64,000 nt of DNA from Plecoglossus altivelis (lineage: Eukaryota; Chordata; Actinopteri; Osmeriformes; Plecoglossidae). A program made the translations under genes and the position numbers. Location of the stretch: the NCBI GenBank assembly GCA_036571765.1, contig BROE01000007.1, positions 2,589,930 through 2,653,929 on the forward strand. The letters are read 5' to 3'. Positions 52,785-64,000 of this stretch are shown here, in pieces (within the stretch, counting starts at the first letter, position 1; each line of letters opens with the position of its first letter). The notes beneath the pieces are model-generated. The model did no database searches, was not told the DNA's origin, and saw nothing but the letters and a program-made list of their open reading frames with translations.

Positions 52785-54363
52785 GGTGTCGGGCGAAAAG
52801 CTGAGAAATCCCATGTCCTCCTGTTTCCAGCCGCTGAAAAACTGCTGAACCATCAGCAATTACGGAGCTGGCTAGGTCATGAATCTGTCTCTGCAGTGGC
52901 CTGCCCTTCTGCATGCTACCGCAGAAGCCAGGGCCCTGGCCACTGTCACCTGGCCAACACACAGGGTATCCAGCAGGCCAGGACATCCACCCATCCACAC
53001 AGCACCCACAGCCAACCACCGATGTTAGGTCTTTGTGTCAATCCGATCAGGTCTTTTGCATGTCCCTCCTGCGGGTGCAAGCCTTGAATTGTCAAAGCAG
53101 CGCCACCATGCAAATCAGTCGTTCGTCAAGCGCAAAGGTAGTGTCGTCCAGAAAGACACACGCGAGACTGGCTAAGGCTACCATGGTGATACACGCAGGT
53201 TGCCAAAGAGATTGCACGATGCTGGTGCGCGCACATACAGCATGATACGACTCCAAAGCCTCCAACAGCTAATTAACTGATCCACTAGAAAGTGAAGATA
53301 GGCAGTCGGTTAATTAAAATGATTAATTAAGAGCAATAAAAACTTTTCCTTCAAAACTGCTGTCTATAATTACTCAACCCCCCCCCCCCCCACCTCTTTC
53401 ATTGGCAATGGGGTTTAATGCGTCTGTCTGTGTTTGTGTCCTTGTCTATGTGTGGGGAACAGATATAGTATCTGAGATAAGCTAGGTTAGTTAGTAAGTC
53501 AATTGGTCAGTCAGTTTCCAGGCTCGTTCACTGTTGGGATCCTTCTCTAATGAGATTAGACCACAATGACTGGAAAGCAGCCGCCACCCCTATTCTAACA
53601 CAATAGCCAGACACCAAGCCTCCACTGACCTGGCCATGCAACTGGTCAATAGAAACCCAGGCACATTATTGGCCATCTGAAAGAGCCTCCAAACCACATG
53701 CACAAACACCTATGCAAACAATGGCCGCCACCATTTTAACATACAAATGATGTTCTAATATCGAGCCGGAGCCTCGCTCAAATCAAGAGACTCTATGCAT
53801 GAATCAACCTTGGCAGAGCGAACATGATTCCCGGGGGCGGATTTAAATTCAAATCGGGGCCTATCTCTTTTTGATCTACGGAGAGATGGATATTGTGGAC
53901 TTCACGCCAGGCGCTCGAGAGCTCTGTCTGCCTACCACCTGTCTCGTACGAGTCTCTATTGATGAGAGGGGCAACCATATGAACGGGGGGGAATTATCCA
54001 GACAATTCACTTCAATAGTGTGTGAGTCTGAGTGAGACAGAGAACCCCCCCCCCCGTAAAAACCCCCATATACTGTCCTTTATAACAGCTGTGTATCACT
54101 CAGCATACTAAAATAATTACAATGGTATCAAAGCCAAACAAACTATCAGCACAGTAGAAGACAAGCACTCTCCAGACACGATCAAACACTTCTCGTCCTA
54201 TTAGACAATTACCCATGTTTCACCAAGCTAGCTTCACACGGCGCACAGCAGACAACTGCTGTACGCATAGTACACACACACACACACACACACCCCTCTC
54301 CACGTACCACACACCTCTAGGGACCAGAACAGCTAGGCCATTTACTCGGGCATTCCCCCAGCT

Positions 54364-54444
54364 GAGGGGGTGGATGGGGAGGGGGTCGGGGTGGGAGGGT
54401 GGAAGTGGGGTCGGGAGGGTGGGTGGGGGAGGGGGGTGGGGTGG
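54364..54444 (+). repeat. G-rich block with quadruplex potential
   Basis: More than a dozen runs of three or more G separated by one to four bases. Confidence 0.7.
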
Positions 54445-55837
54445 CCGCGTGGTAATTTGGTTTACCCCTTAAAAGATCCCAAACATGGAGCTTTGTATTA
54501 GGTAAACCAATTACTATCTGACATGATTCAATGAGATGAGAGAAGTCCCTCGTGACCACTTCCTCTATTATTAGTTATGTGTCTTTCAGTCTCCGAAAGG
54601 CACCTTGTCCTCGAGTCCCGGTGTGTTCTGGCGAGTGCTCGTCAGCCGCGAACGTCAATCGTTTACCTGCGCGATGCCGCTCCTTTGGAGATTTAACGCA
54701 AATTTAACCTACATTTAGGTCTGTGCGAAAACGAATTAAGTGGAGCCATTTTTCACTCAGAAATACATAAACAGCCATCACGGTGGAGCTCCTTCGCTGT
54801 TTAGTATTCAGGGCTGATTCTCCAGGGTGGACGACATGCTGTGTAGACAATCTGCATTTTTATTTGCCGGCGCTGGAAGTTTCCTCTCAAGCTCCTAAAA
54901 GGTAAAAGCAAAGACAAAAAACACCCCGATGCTCTTTTTTTTAAACTGCCATTTTGACTTCCTTGAAAAAAAGATATAATTTTCTTTGCTTTAGCTTTCC
55001 CCTTACGCATCATTGACAATAACAACATCACGCGTGATTCATCTTTACGCCAGCGGTAGCTTTGCTTCAAAGCATCTGTAGTGTTTTATTTTCCAAGATG
55101 TTTTTTTTCTTTTCTTTTGGTGGTTAGGTTATGTGAAAATGCCAGCAGTGATAAAACAGTGTGAGGGCTACTAGTGGAGTCCCTCCTCAAGAAGTCACCA
55201 TGCTTCTTGCCCCTCTGGCCTTCCACCAGGCTTCTGCCTCATGATGGCAGTAACCATGGCAACTGCCTTCAGTCCTAGCTTGGCGAATAACGAAGACAAT
55301 GTGTTTTCCATTTAGATGGGTTTCTCCAGGAAGAGGTATGGAGAGTTCATCTGAACGGTTCCAGGAAAGGAGGCATATCTATACAGGTCCACCCCTCTCC
55401 TACCGGAATTTGGTTCCAACCCACTAGCCTATCCAAGATTTTTTCACTTGGAAAGTTGTTTTTTTTCTAATTGCACATTTTGACAGCCAGATAAACACAA
55501 CCGACCACAAAATACATATTTAGCTGAAGCCTTGGAGGAGCAGATGCTGGGACAGCACAATGTACGCATTAAAAGATAATTAAATAAAAATGATAACGGT
55601 TACAATAACTACAATGGTGAGACACGAACCATGCAGAGTATTTCACCGTCTCTTTACATACTGTAACTTCCTGTCCGTACAGCAGACGCACAGTGAGCAG
55701 GGAGTTTTCACTATCTGTCACCAAAACAAATGAAAAAAAACATTTAAGTTTAACTAGTTTAAACTCACTCCTTTGTGTAAATACCACCCAACTCCACCTT
55801 CAAAGCTCTTTAGTGGCGTTGCTGTTAAAGCAGTAAT

Positions 55838-55895
55838 TATGAAGGTGGTTAGTCGCGTTCCAAGTCAGACAACCCATGTTCAAACCCCAGTTCAG
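55838..55895 (+). mobile_element. tRNA-like SINE head, eroded
   Basis: GGTGGTTAGTCGCG resembles an A box and GTTCAAACCCC a B box at roughly tRNA spacing. There is no recognisable tail, because the minisatellite follows. Confidence 0.35.
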
Positions 55896-55939
55896 TTAAG
55901 GTCAGGAGGGATCAGCACTAATGAGTAAGGCAACTCCAC

Positions 55940-56451
55940 CTGATGCACATGTAGTGTGACATTATCATGACTTGATACACACGTATTGCAACATTATCAT
56001 TACTTGATGCATACGTATTTCAACATTATCATGACTTGATAAACACATATTGTGATATTATCATGACTTGATACACACGTATTGTGACATTATCATGACT
56101 TTATACTCACGCATTGCAACATTATCATTACTTGATGCATACGTATTTCAACATTATCATGACTTGATAAACACGTATTGTGATATTATCATGACTTTAT
56201 ACACACGCATTGTGACATTATTATGACTTGATACACAAGCATTGTGACATTATCATGACTTGATACACACGCATTGTGACATTATCATGACTTGATAAAC
56301 AAGCATTGTGACATTATCATGACTTGATACACACGTATTGCCACATTATCATGACTTGACACACGCACATTGTGACATTATCATGATTTGATAAACACGC
56401 ATTGTGACATTATCATGACTTGAAACACATGTATTGTGACATTATCATGAC
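55940..56451. repeat. 32-bp minisatellite, about 16 units
   Basis: The unit is ATGACTTGATACACACGTAT followed by TGTGACATTATC. 512 bp equals 16 units, with substitutions (AACACA, GCATACG, ATTTCAAC) that group neighbouring units. Confidence 0.95.
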
Positions 56452-59400
56452 CCATTTTGCCATACAGCCATAAGCAAAACACATTGCAAGTATGAATATG
56501 TAAAACATCAGGATTCAAAGCAGGGGAGGGGATGGTGGTGTGTTTGGAGTAAAGACAAAGAGAGGGAGGAAAACCATGCAAGGCATCACTTCTACTGCTT
56601 ATTACAAAGCAATAAAGACAGATTCCCAAACTCTTGCAGAAAACCTAGGCCTAAATGAACAATGAGTTTTACAAATGGGCAGACTTGGTTTCGATTTTAG
56701 TTACAATTCTCTTCCTCCACCCAATACATGGAGCCTGTTGATCTTTTCATCATGAGGGCTGTGCGTGAGAACTGATATACAAAAGAAAACAGTGGCATTG
56801 CAACGATTCGATTAAGTTCACCCACAGATCTAAATGTTTCCGATTTTAAAAAGCCCATCACCTAGCTTAAAGTCCCATTCCCGTTATTCCTGTGGAATAC
56901 CACTAATACCACTGCTCTAGAACTGTAGCCATTCATAAGGTTTAGTTAGTCAATGACTGAACTACAGAGGGAGAAGTCTACCGTGTGCTCTCCAACTCAG
57001 AGCACTTCCCTGACAACACAACACTAACCTTATGAAAACAACGGAGAGCACCACAAAACCACTTCACAGCCAGCATGTTGCTACAACAAACAAGGCAGAG
57101 CACTCCCTGCGCTCCCTGCGTCTATGTGCAGAGGCACGTTGCACAGAGATTGTTGGGTCACAGAAATAAAACGTAAATAAAATAAAAAACCTTGCAATTG
57201 TCGAACCCTGCGTCAATGCTACTCTCTCCATACAACTTATCTTAATAGTTGTTTGCGGGAGTGTGTACGGAGGTGGGGTGGGGGTGGGGAAGCCATGTTT
57301 GCGTCTCCAACAAAGGGTTGATTTTTTTTTTGGTAGCTCCGTGACTGCGGGAATGGCAGTCATCTATTAAGGTCTCATGAAAAAGAGTTAATGGCGGATT
57401 TTTTTTTTTCTGAATTGAGTATTTCTGAACTGAGTGCTGTAACTCCCGGAGGGCTGTGGTAAAAGGTATTAAATCTAATCTGGGCCCATGAGCAGTCATT
57501 CTGAGCTGATCCGGAGCACCAGGAGTTTTTATAGAAAGCCAGGCTTAATTGGTGTACTTCAGCTCAATACACCCCATGTATTTTTAATGAGACAGCCGTT
57601 TCTGATAGAAAGAGACCGCCAGCATGACTGATAATACACCGAGTCTCGATTAGGCATCTTTCCTCCCACTTGTTCATAGCAAGAAGCCAACAACAACCGC
57701 AGAGAAAGTGTCACCCAGGAATTAAACACCACCAGCAAAACACACAGAACCTGAATAATACCTGCGTGAAAAATAAAAAACATTATAGGCCTTTACTTCT
57801 TTCCTACTCTTGCCTCAGAACCACAGGTGAAATAAACCTCCTGCCTCTTAACTCTGTGCCGTACATTAGGCTCATTAGCCGCCTGGTAATAGTATTAAAT
57901 GCTTCTGAATGTGGGAAAATCCAACAAGGACCTTAGATGCTCCCCACCCTCGAACACACACACACAAGCAGATGCCTCCTTTAGAGGTTTACTACACAGG
58001 AGGACATCGGGCATAGCTAAAGGTTAAAGAAAACGCAGCGAAAACAAATATGACTTTGGGAGAATTTGGATTCATGTTGCACCGCCAGCCTCCTCTTGCA
58101 CACAGCACACGCTGTCGCCAAGAACAAAAATGAAGTGGTTTCAACTGCAGGACCCAGTGAGACCAGCAGGTGAGTCCTATTCATTATTTACCAAGAGAGC
58201 CAGCTAGTGCCACATGCCCGCCCGCTGTGCACAGCCCTCCCTTTAGCGGGAAAGATGTGTCAACATCAGACGAGCGATGGCACCTTTGCGGTCGGACGTC
58301 TTTGGTTTTAAACCTGACACTTCAGCTGCTCGTCCTACAAACAGCCACCAAAATAAGGAAGTGAAAGGTAAGTGTGTACACTAAGGGGAGGAAGGGAGAA
58401 AGGAGGGGACACATCTGTCAGGTGAGCCAACTTGCGAGCGCAAAGATTGAGCTGGCAGAAAACAATCTGACACACCACGAACTAAGTAATAATGGACCGA
58501 TGTGAGTATGACGTCTGACAGAAGAGATGCTACTGGGAAGTCAACACACAACTACCTCATGAGGAAAACCAGCTGTAAGAGGCCGCTGTGAATTTCAGCG
58601 CCGCTCGTATGACGGCATCTAATGGTCTGTGACAAGTCAATGTAGGTGATATTCCAAGGGCAGGCATCATAAGTGTATCATTTAATATATTCAGATACAG
58701 ATACCTGTATGGACTGATGACGAATCCAAAAAAAGGGCTGAATAGTGGATATCAACTGCAGCTTCATGTCCTGCAGTTTCTGAGCAGTTGAAGGAGACGT
58801 CTAATTGTGAACAGAGATGGATCCCAACATCATATTTGACCGCTTTCACAACTTTACAGTTTCCTTTCTAACCAGCCTCCAGACGCTATGATCATATGAA
58901 CACCTGTGTTAACAGTGGCCCGCCAACAATTTCCTGGATCATTTGACAAAGACGTCGTCTCTGATTGGCCATAAGGAGCTGCGGTAGGTCCGCGGCCGTA
59001 AAGGTGGACGTCTGTGTGTCCGTGAACGAGAGTCGAAGACATGAAGGTGTGCACGTCTCCGACCTGCAGATCACTTCCGTCAGCTTCTGTCATTTCGAAA
59101 CGCGAGCTCAGAAAGCATCTGGGTTCCCTTTCAAAGGGCTTCAGTAGAAAAAAGGGATCTGCATTAACATTTTACTTCATCGCCATCTGTATCAAAATCC
59201 CGGGTGAGAATAACAACAGAAAAGGGGAACGCTTGCATAACAGTTAGAGTCTGACGTTACCCTGCAGGACTGGACTTCTCTCCCTCTGTCTGTCTGTCTC
59301 TCTCTCTCCCTCCCCACTCCTCCCCTCCCTTCCTCTCCCTCTCTCCTCCTCCCTCCCTCTTCCCCTCGCTCTTGGTCACAGGGTCTGAATTGTTCTGTTG

Positions 59401-60982
59401 AGACTTGGCAGAGGCTGTGGATGGGAAAAGTGCAGGGTAGGGCAGGCCAACACTTCCTGCCTCTCAGAATCAGAAAGTTAACCTTCACCATGGGCACAAT
59501 GGCCCTCGTTAGTGTTACAAACCCCAACATACAGACAGCCTGTCAGCGGCTATGCTGCTGCTTACTGGTCCCCACCTCCTCTCTTCCTTTGTCTCCCTCT
59601 CTACTCATGACCAGATCAAACACACACACACAGGCATGGTATCCAGAACATTCATCTGTGTGGCAGATAGAGACATGGAGGTCCCCTTTCAAACGGGACT
59701 TTGGCAATAAAAGTGACATCATCACCTATCCGCCGCTGTGCACCACGGATAACAAACGTCATACACATCAGTCAAAGATAACAGACGTGCGCAAACAATA
59801 CGATCTGATTTTGTTTGCAGATCTGATCTAATACCCGGTGCCTAAAAGATTGCTGGGTATGGCACCGAACGTAGGGATTTCAGTTTCTTTCCCTACACAT
59901 CGACAAAAACAAGCATGAATAACGGTAGCCTAGGAGAAAATAAAGCATTGATTTTGCACACTGCCCTCTCTCCAGAAGAGGCTTCAGATCAATAAGCTGA
60001 AGTAATACTCCACGCAAGTTTAATGCTTGAGTTGTGCATCAGAGGCAGGCGAGTGCTTTGTCTGGATCTTTTTCTTTCCTTATTACCTTGGCTTCACCAA
60101 AACACCAACATCCACACACACATTTGGGCCACAAGAACATGAATACATCCAGATAACACACACATCACTCCAGACAAGAGGGACAACTTAAGCTGTGTCT
60201 TTCAGGTTTCCGAGGGCGTATTGGCGGCAGACTGAGACCTGGAGAATCAATGAGGGATGTTCAGCAGCCAAACGCCATCCTGCTGGACCGCCGGGAGAGG
60301 GGGCAGGGTTGGGACAGGGAAGGGAGGGGGCAGAGGTCAGAGGTCAGACTGACAGATGCATGGTGGAGATGGGGGAGGGGGTTCACCTCAACCCGCAATC
60401 AGCATGTCGAGCTGTGCAATGACCTTCAGCTGAAAGCTAGGGATAGGCTACAACGTCTGACATTTTGGCCCCTAGCGCTTCAACCTCTCTGACATATTGG
60501 CCCTAGCGGTACCGAAAACACACATCGTTTTCCTGCTCATGTGCCGAGATCGGTCTGGGACAAGGCTTTAGCTCCCGAAGACTGACGGGGTCTGGTGGAC
60601 GGTTGTTTTGTGAATGTGAAGCTGAGTTGACATCCTTTTTAACAACGTCAGGAAAAGCTAACTAGGGGACTGTTTGAAACACGGCTAACAAGTCAACGAG
60701 CGAATGTGCGCATTGAAGAAAAAACCCCCAAAGCATTCTTCTCTCTGTGAAATGTTCATTTCCTGAGTGCATGCTTTTCCTTTGGAGGGAGCTTCAAACA
60801 CCGAGAGGGAAAACGTGTGACACGTGTAAAATGTTAAAATGCACTGACCCAAAGTTTGGAACACTCATTTAAGCCCCGAAAAAACTGAAGAATTCTCTGA
60901 GATCTTCATTCAGATGTTTCCCTTCTGTGTGGACCAAATGGTTATATCAAGTTCAGGAAATTAGCCAGTTCCTGTTGGGGGA

Positions 60983-61016
<34 letters not shown>

Positions 61017-61911
61017 CAGAGAGAGAAAAGGAGAGGCCCAAGCTAATACAAGCCAGTTTTACAGCTCTACATCGCAGCCCTCTGTTACACACAGAGATCG
61101 CAATCCCAGAGATTGAAAATCCATCTGACCACTCCTGCTCACAGTCGTCTTCACAACAATGGAAGATGAAATCAAAAGCCTTCCACTGTCACCACGCTCC
61201 GCAAACAGCTGGCTGTTCGCAAGGGATTCAGGTTATGCAGGTCTTTGACGGTAAACGATGGCGGATTGGACCAACACTAAACACAGGGGGGGTGATCTAT
61301 TCATATCCAGACACCCCCAGATGCTCAGTGGCTCAACGCCTCAACAAACGGATAGAGATTGGGATGGGTTAATCCTGTCTACATAATACAGCCATTAGGT
61401 CATTTAATATCCCCAGGATAAATTGGTGTGAACCCAAGGGACGAGAGCTGCCGTCTACACATCAGGAACCAATCAAAGCTACCTTCTCGTGCGCCATACT
61501 CTCGGCTAAGATCAGGGCAGCAAATGACCCTCGGGAAATAGAAAAGGCCGAAATAATCACAGACACTCCGCCACTTCCTGGCCTTTATCAGCCAAGCGCA
61601 TCACTGCAAGCCTGCGTTTGGACTCTTGATAAGGTTACAATAGCCCCCCTCCCCCCTCCCCCACCCCCACCGCCACCACTCGTTGTCTTCAGCCAGATCG
61701 GGGTGAGGGTTCGGACGGCTGGAGTGAGTGACAGCGTGAGGACAGAGGCCCTCGTCTGGCATGCCACACAACTGTGACCCCTGTCCCTGCCAAAGGCCAG
61801 CCTTTGCTGGGTGGTTTTGCAGGTTGAAACTCTAGCCCTGCTGTTTCCATTTTGGCCAAACTCTGACAACTGGTCCTGTGGAGTGACCTAGAAAGCACAC
61901 AGACACACACG

Positions 61912-61948
<37 letters not shown>

Positions 61949-64000
61949 AAAAAAAGGAATTTACCTTGGGGTTGTGGAAGCATTACACATTAGATCCACT
62001 GCATTACAAGGATTATTATCATTTTGAAGGCTGGAAAACGAACGCAAAACAAATTGCTGGGAGTTGATTCCATTAGAACCGAATTTACCAAAGCCAGAGG
62101 AGATCGTGGACAGGCAGCCTGAAAGGTTGTCAGACAGAGGGTAGACGTGAGGGAGTCTGCTCAACCTCTGAGGGAATGTCTCTGACCGCCAAACACGAGG
62201 CCTCAAACGCCACGGTTGAAATTAGGTTAGCTAGAGTCATTTGTCATGTTGGAAAGAAAGGCCCCAGCAAAGCAGATTGGGCAGGAAACCTGTAAAGGGG
62301 AAGCAGACCTAGAAAGCCAACATCTGTGATATTTCTTCACCCCTCCCTCTTCCCCCAGCTTCTTCTGCTTGGTGAAATGTGAAGGTGGAGAATTAAGAAC
62401 CAGGCAAAAAGCAAGGAGGGTTTTGTTCTTATTCTTGAGCAGCACGAGAAATCTCGGCTTTTGCTAACTGTCAAAATAATTTGACAACATTTCTAACAAA
62501 TACTCTGATGGGGAATAAAAAGCCTGGCCGCAGCACATTTTAGGGGTAGGGGTGTGGGGGGGGGGTGGCTAGATTGCTGCATGATAATTGATTGTAGCGA
62601 ACCACTGAATCAGTGAGTGCCGTGTTGTTGTGGCAATGGTTTGTGAATGGCTCATTAGACGAGCTAACAGGCTAACGCGTGTGCTAACGCCTCAGCCTTC
62701 TTGCCAGGAAAAGGAGGGGAAGGGGGGGTGTTGGGGAGGGTCTCACTCCACTAGATAGGTTCATTATGGAAGACACCTCAGTAACACCTAAGTAACCACG
62801 AGTTCCCTAGTCTGGCTGAACGAACAGATACCTAACAGCTTGTTGGGCTAGCCCTAGTTCAGCCCCTGCGAGCGCATGGCACTGCACTCAAGAACGCACC
62901 AGTGTGTTCTTCATGCATCGTTGATTATTAAGTGTCTTCTGATGAGGGTACAATGGAGGTATCAGCGAGCTGTAGATTTAGACGAGTTCAAGATTTCTGT
63001 CTCCGTCTTGGGATTCCCGTTTCCCCCACAGTCCTGGTTGTTTAGTAATAGGGCCCCCTGCTTGCCCTGAAAGGAGATTGGCAGGCACGGTGGTCTGTTG
63101 CTAACAGCGTCTTCGCAGTCACCCTGTCCTTGGAGTAGAAACATTGTTTGTCTCCCAGCTCAGATGGTGCCGCACGTCCTTCGCGACCCCCCCCCCCCAC
63201 ACACACACACATGCGCGCACACACATACATACACACACACACAGTGGGGCCACCTCCACAGGGAAAGTTTTAATAAAGGCTCTCTCAGACACAGGCTAAA
63301 AAGGTATGCAAATGGGGCACAGGTCCTTCTGTTTTCTGTTTTTCCAACCATTCTCTTCTCTCCAGGCCAAAGCCCAGTCCAATGAGGGTGGGGGAGATAT
63401 CAGGAGGGGTTGGGGAACATGGGGAGTATTAGAGTGTTTGTTTTTGCTTGAAATGGATTATTTTATTAGGACTGCTGCTGGGTATTTGATCTGAAAAGCT
63501 ATTACGATGATTGCGATTAGAATTAATTACATTCACAGCCACTGGAACTGTGAAAGAGGTACCCAGCATGTATAAGAAAAAATATGCCCGAATAACTGCT
63601 TGCTGGTCCTGCAGCGAGCAGTTACTGTGTATTTCTTGAAGCTGTGAAACCAGACGAACGCGAAAGCAGCGACTTCTAACTGTGAAACCTCTAAAGAGGG
63701 AAAATCCTAAATGACAAGAACAACAGCGGAGTGTTTTCAAGTCCTCCACGTTCTCCCCCTTTAAGATCTCTGCAGCCCTTATCTAACAGAAGGGGCCCAG
63801 TTCCTGCATGGATGTGATGATGACCCATGTTCACGAGAAGGTGCAAGATGATCATTTTGTTCCGATGTAGTGAGCCGTGACAGGCAGCGGCGCGTTGAGG
63901 GGAGGGGTGGGGAATAGGGTTGTGAGTTGGGGAGGTGATAGAGTAGGAGGGGAGGACCCACCAGAGGAGGAGCCCACTGACAGAGCCAGCTACCCAGGCC
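56452..64000. other. Upstream region without recognised genes
   Basis: Short chance frames only. Simple repeats include (GA)n near 60987-61014, CT-rich 59277-59370, C33-A9 at 61914-61955 and CA runs 63197-63242. Confidence 0.5.
61914..61955 (+). repeat. Homopolymer C33 followed by A9
   Basis: Uninterrupted C33 then A9; length is likely unreliable in the assembly. Confidence 0.9.

Larger units (their letters stand above)
52785..55939. other. Upstream non-coding region
   Basis: No gene recognised. It holds a (CA)n run near 54273-54292, a G-rich block 54364-54444 and a tRNA-like SINE head near 55840-55890. Confidence 0.5.

Noticed and set aside
55940..56451. CRISPR-like array
   Set aside because: Units are contiguous with no unique spacers, and the genome is eukaryotic; it is a minisatellite.
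58854..59093. 79-codon minus frame with a mixed composition
   Set aside because: No family recognised and overlapping frames on both strands are equally open; treated as chance.
63429..63749. 106-codon minus frame
   Set aside because: No recognisable motif or splice context; length is within chance expectation for this window.

Overview
This is a teleost fish nuclear window, inferred from split genes with GT-AG introns, hAT- and Tc1-type MITEs, a tRNA-Leu-like fish SINE, dense CA/GA/poly-C tracts and one assembly gap (45711-46649). The species cannot be fixed. The repeat set would suit a pike, salmonid or smelt-like lineage, but that is inference.

Layout. 1-2150 (+): last three exons of an armadillo-repeat gene resembling RAP1GDS1 (SmgGDS), ending in a C-terminal tail I do not recognise. 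2150-7500: repeat-rich interval with a 19-bp minisatellite, a decayed zinc-finger-like ORF, a MITE nested in a SINE, and on the minus strand a decayed three-exon TTLL6/13-type glutamylase pseudogene with three in-frame stops and a lost splice acceptor. 7515-42358 (-): zmiz1, the dominant gene. All 21 coding exons could be placed; they join in phase to 3183 nt (1060 residues plus stop), close to the human length of 1067. Exons 4-21 are compact (10960-17709); exons 1-3 are spread over about 24.6 kb of intron. 42359-64000: upstream of the first coding exon there is no recognisable coding sequence. It is probably 5' intron and flank of zmiz1, with non-coding first exon(s) not located. It holds CpG-rich stretches, the N gap in a G-rich minisatellite, a roughly 700-bp GA tract, a 32-bp minisatellite of about 16 units, and candidate transcription-factor sites.

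The genes do not form a pathway or operon. ZMIZ1 is a PIAS-like transcriptional co-regulator (TPR-like N terminus, Ala/Pro-rich middle, SP-RING/MIZ finger, acidic C-terminal activation region). The points most worth a second look are the TTLL pseudogene, the RAP1GDS1-like gene with its tail, a near-identical 1.4-kb direct duplication in zmiz1 intron 1 (real or assembly artefact), a GC-AG intron inside the MIZ finger, and hAT MITEs with intact 8-bp target duplications.
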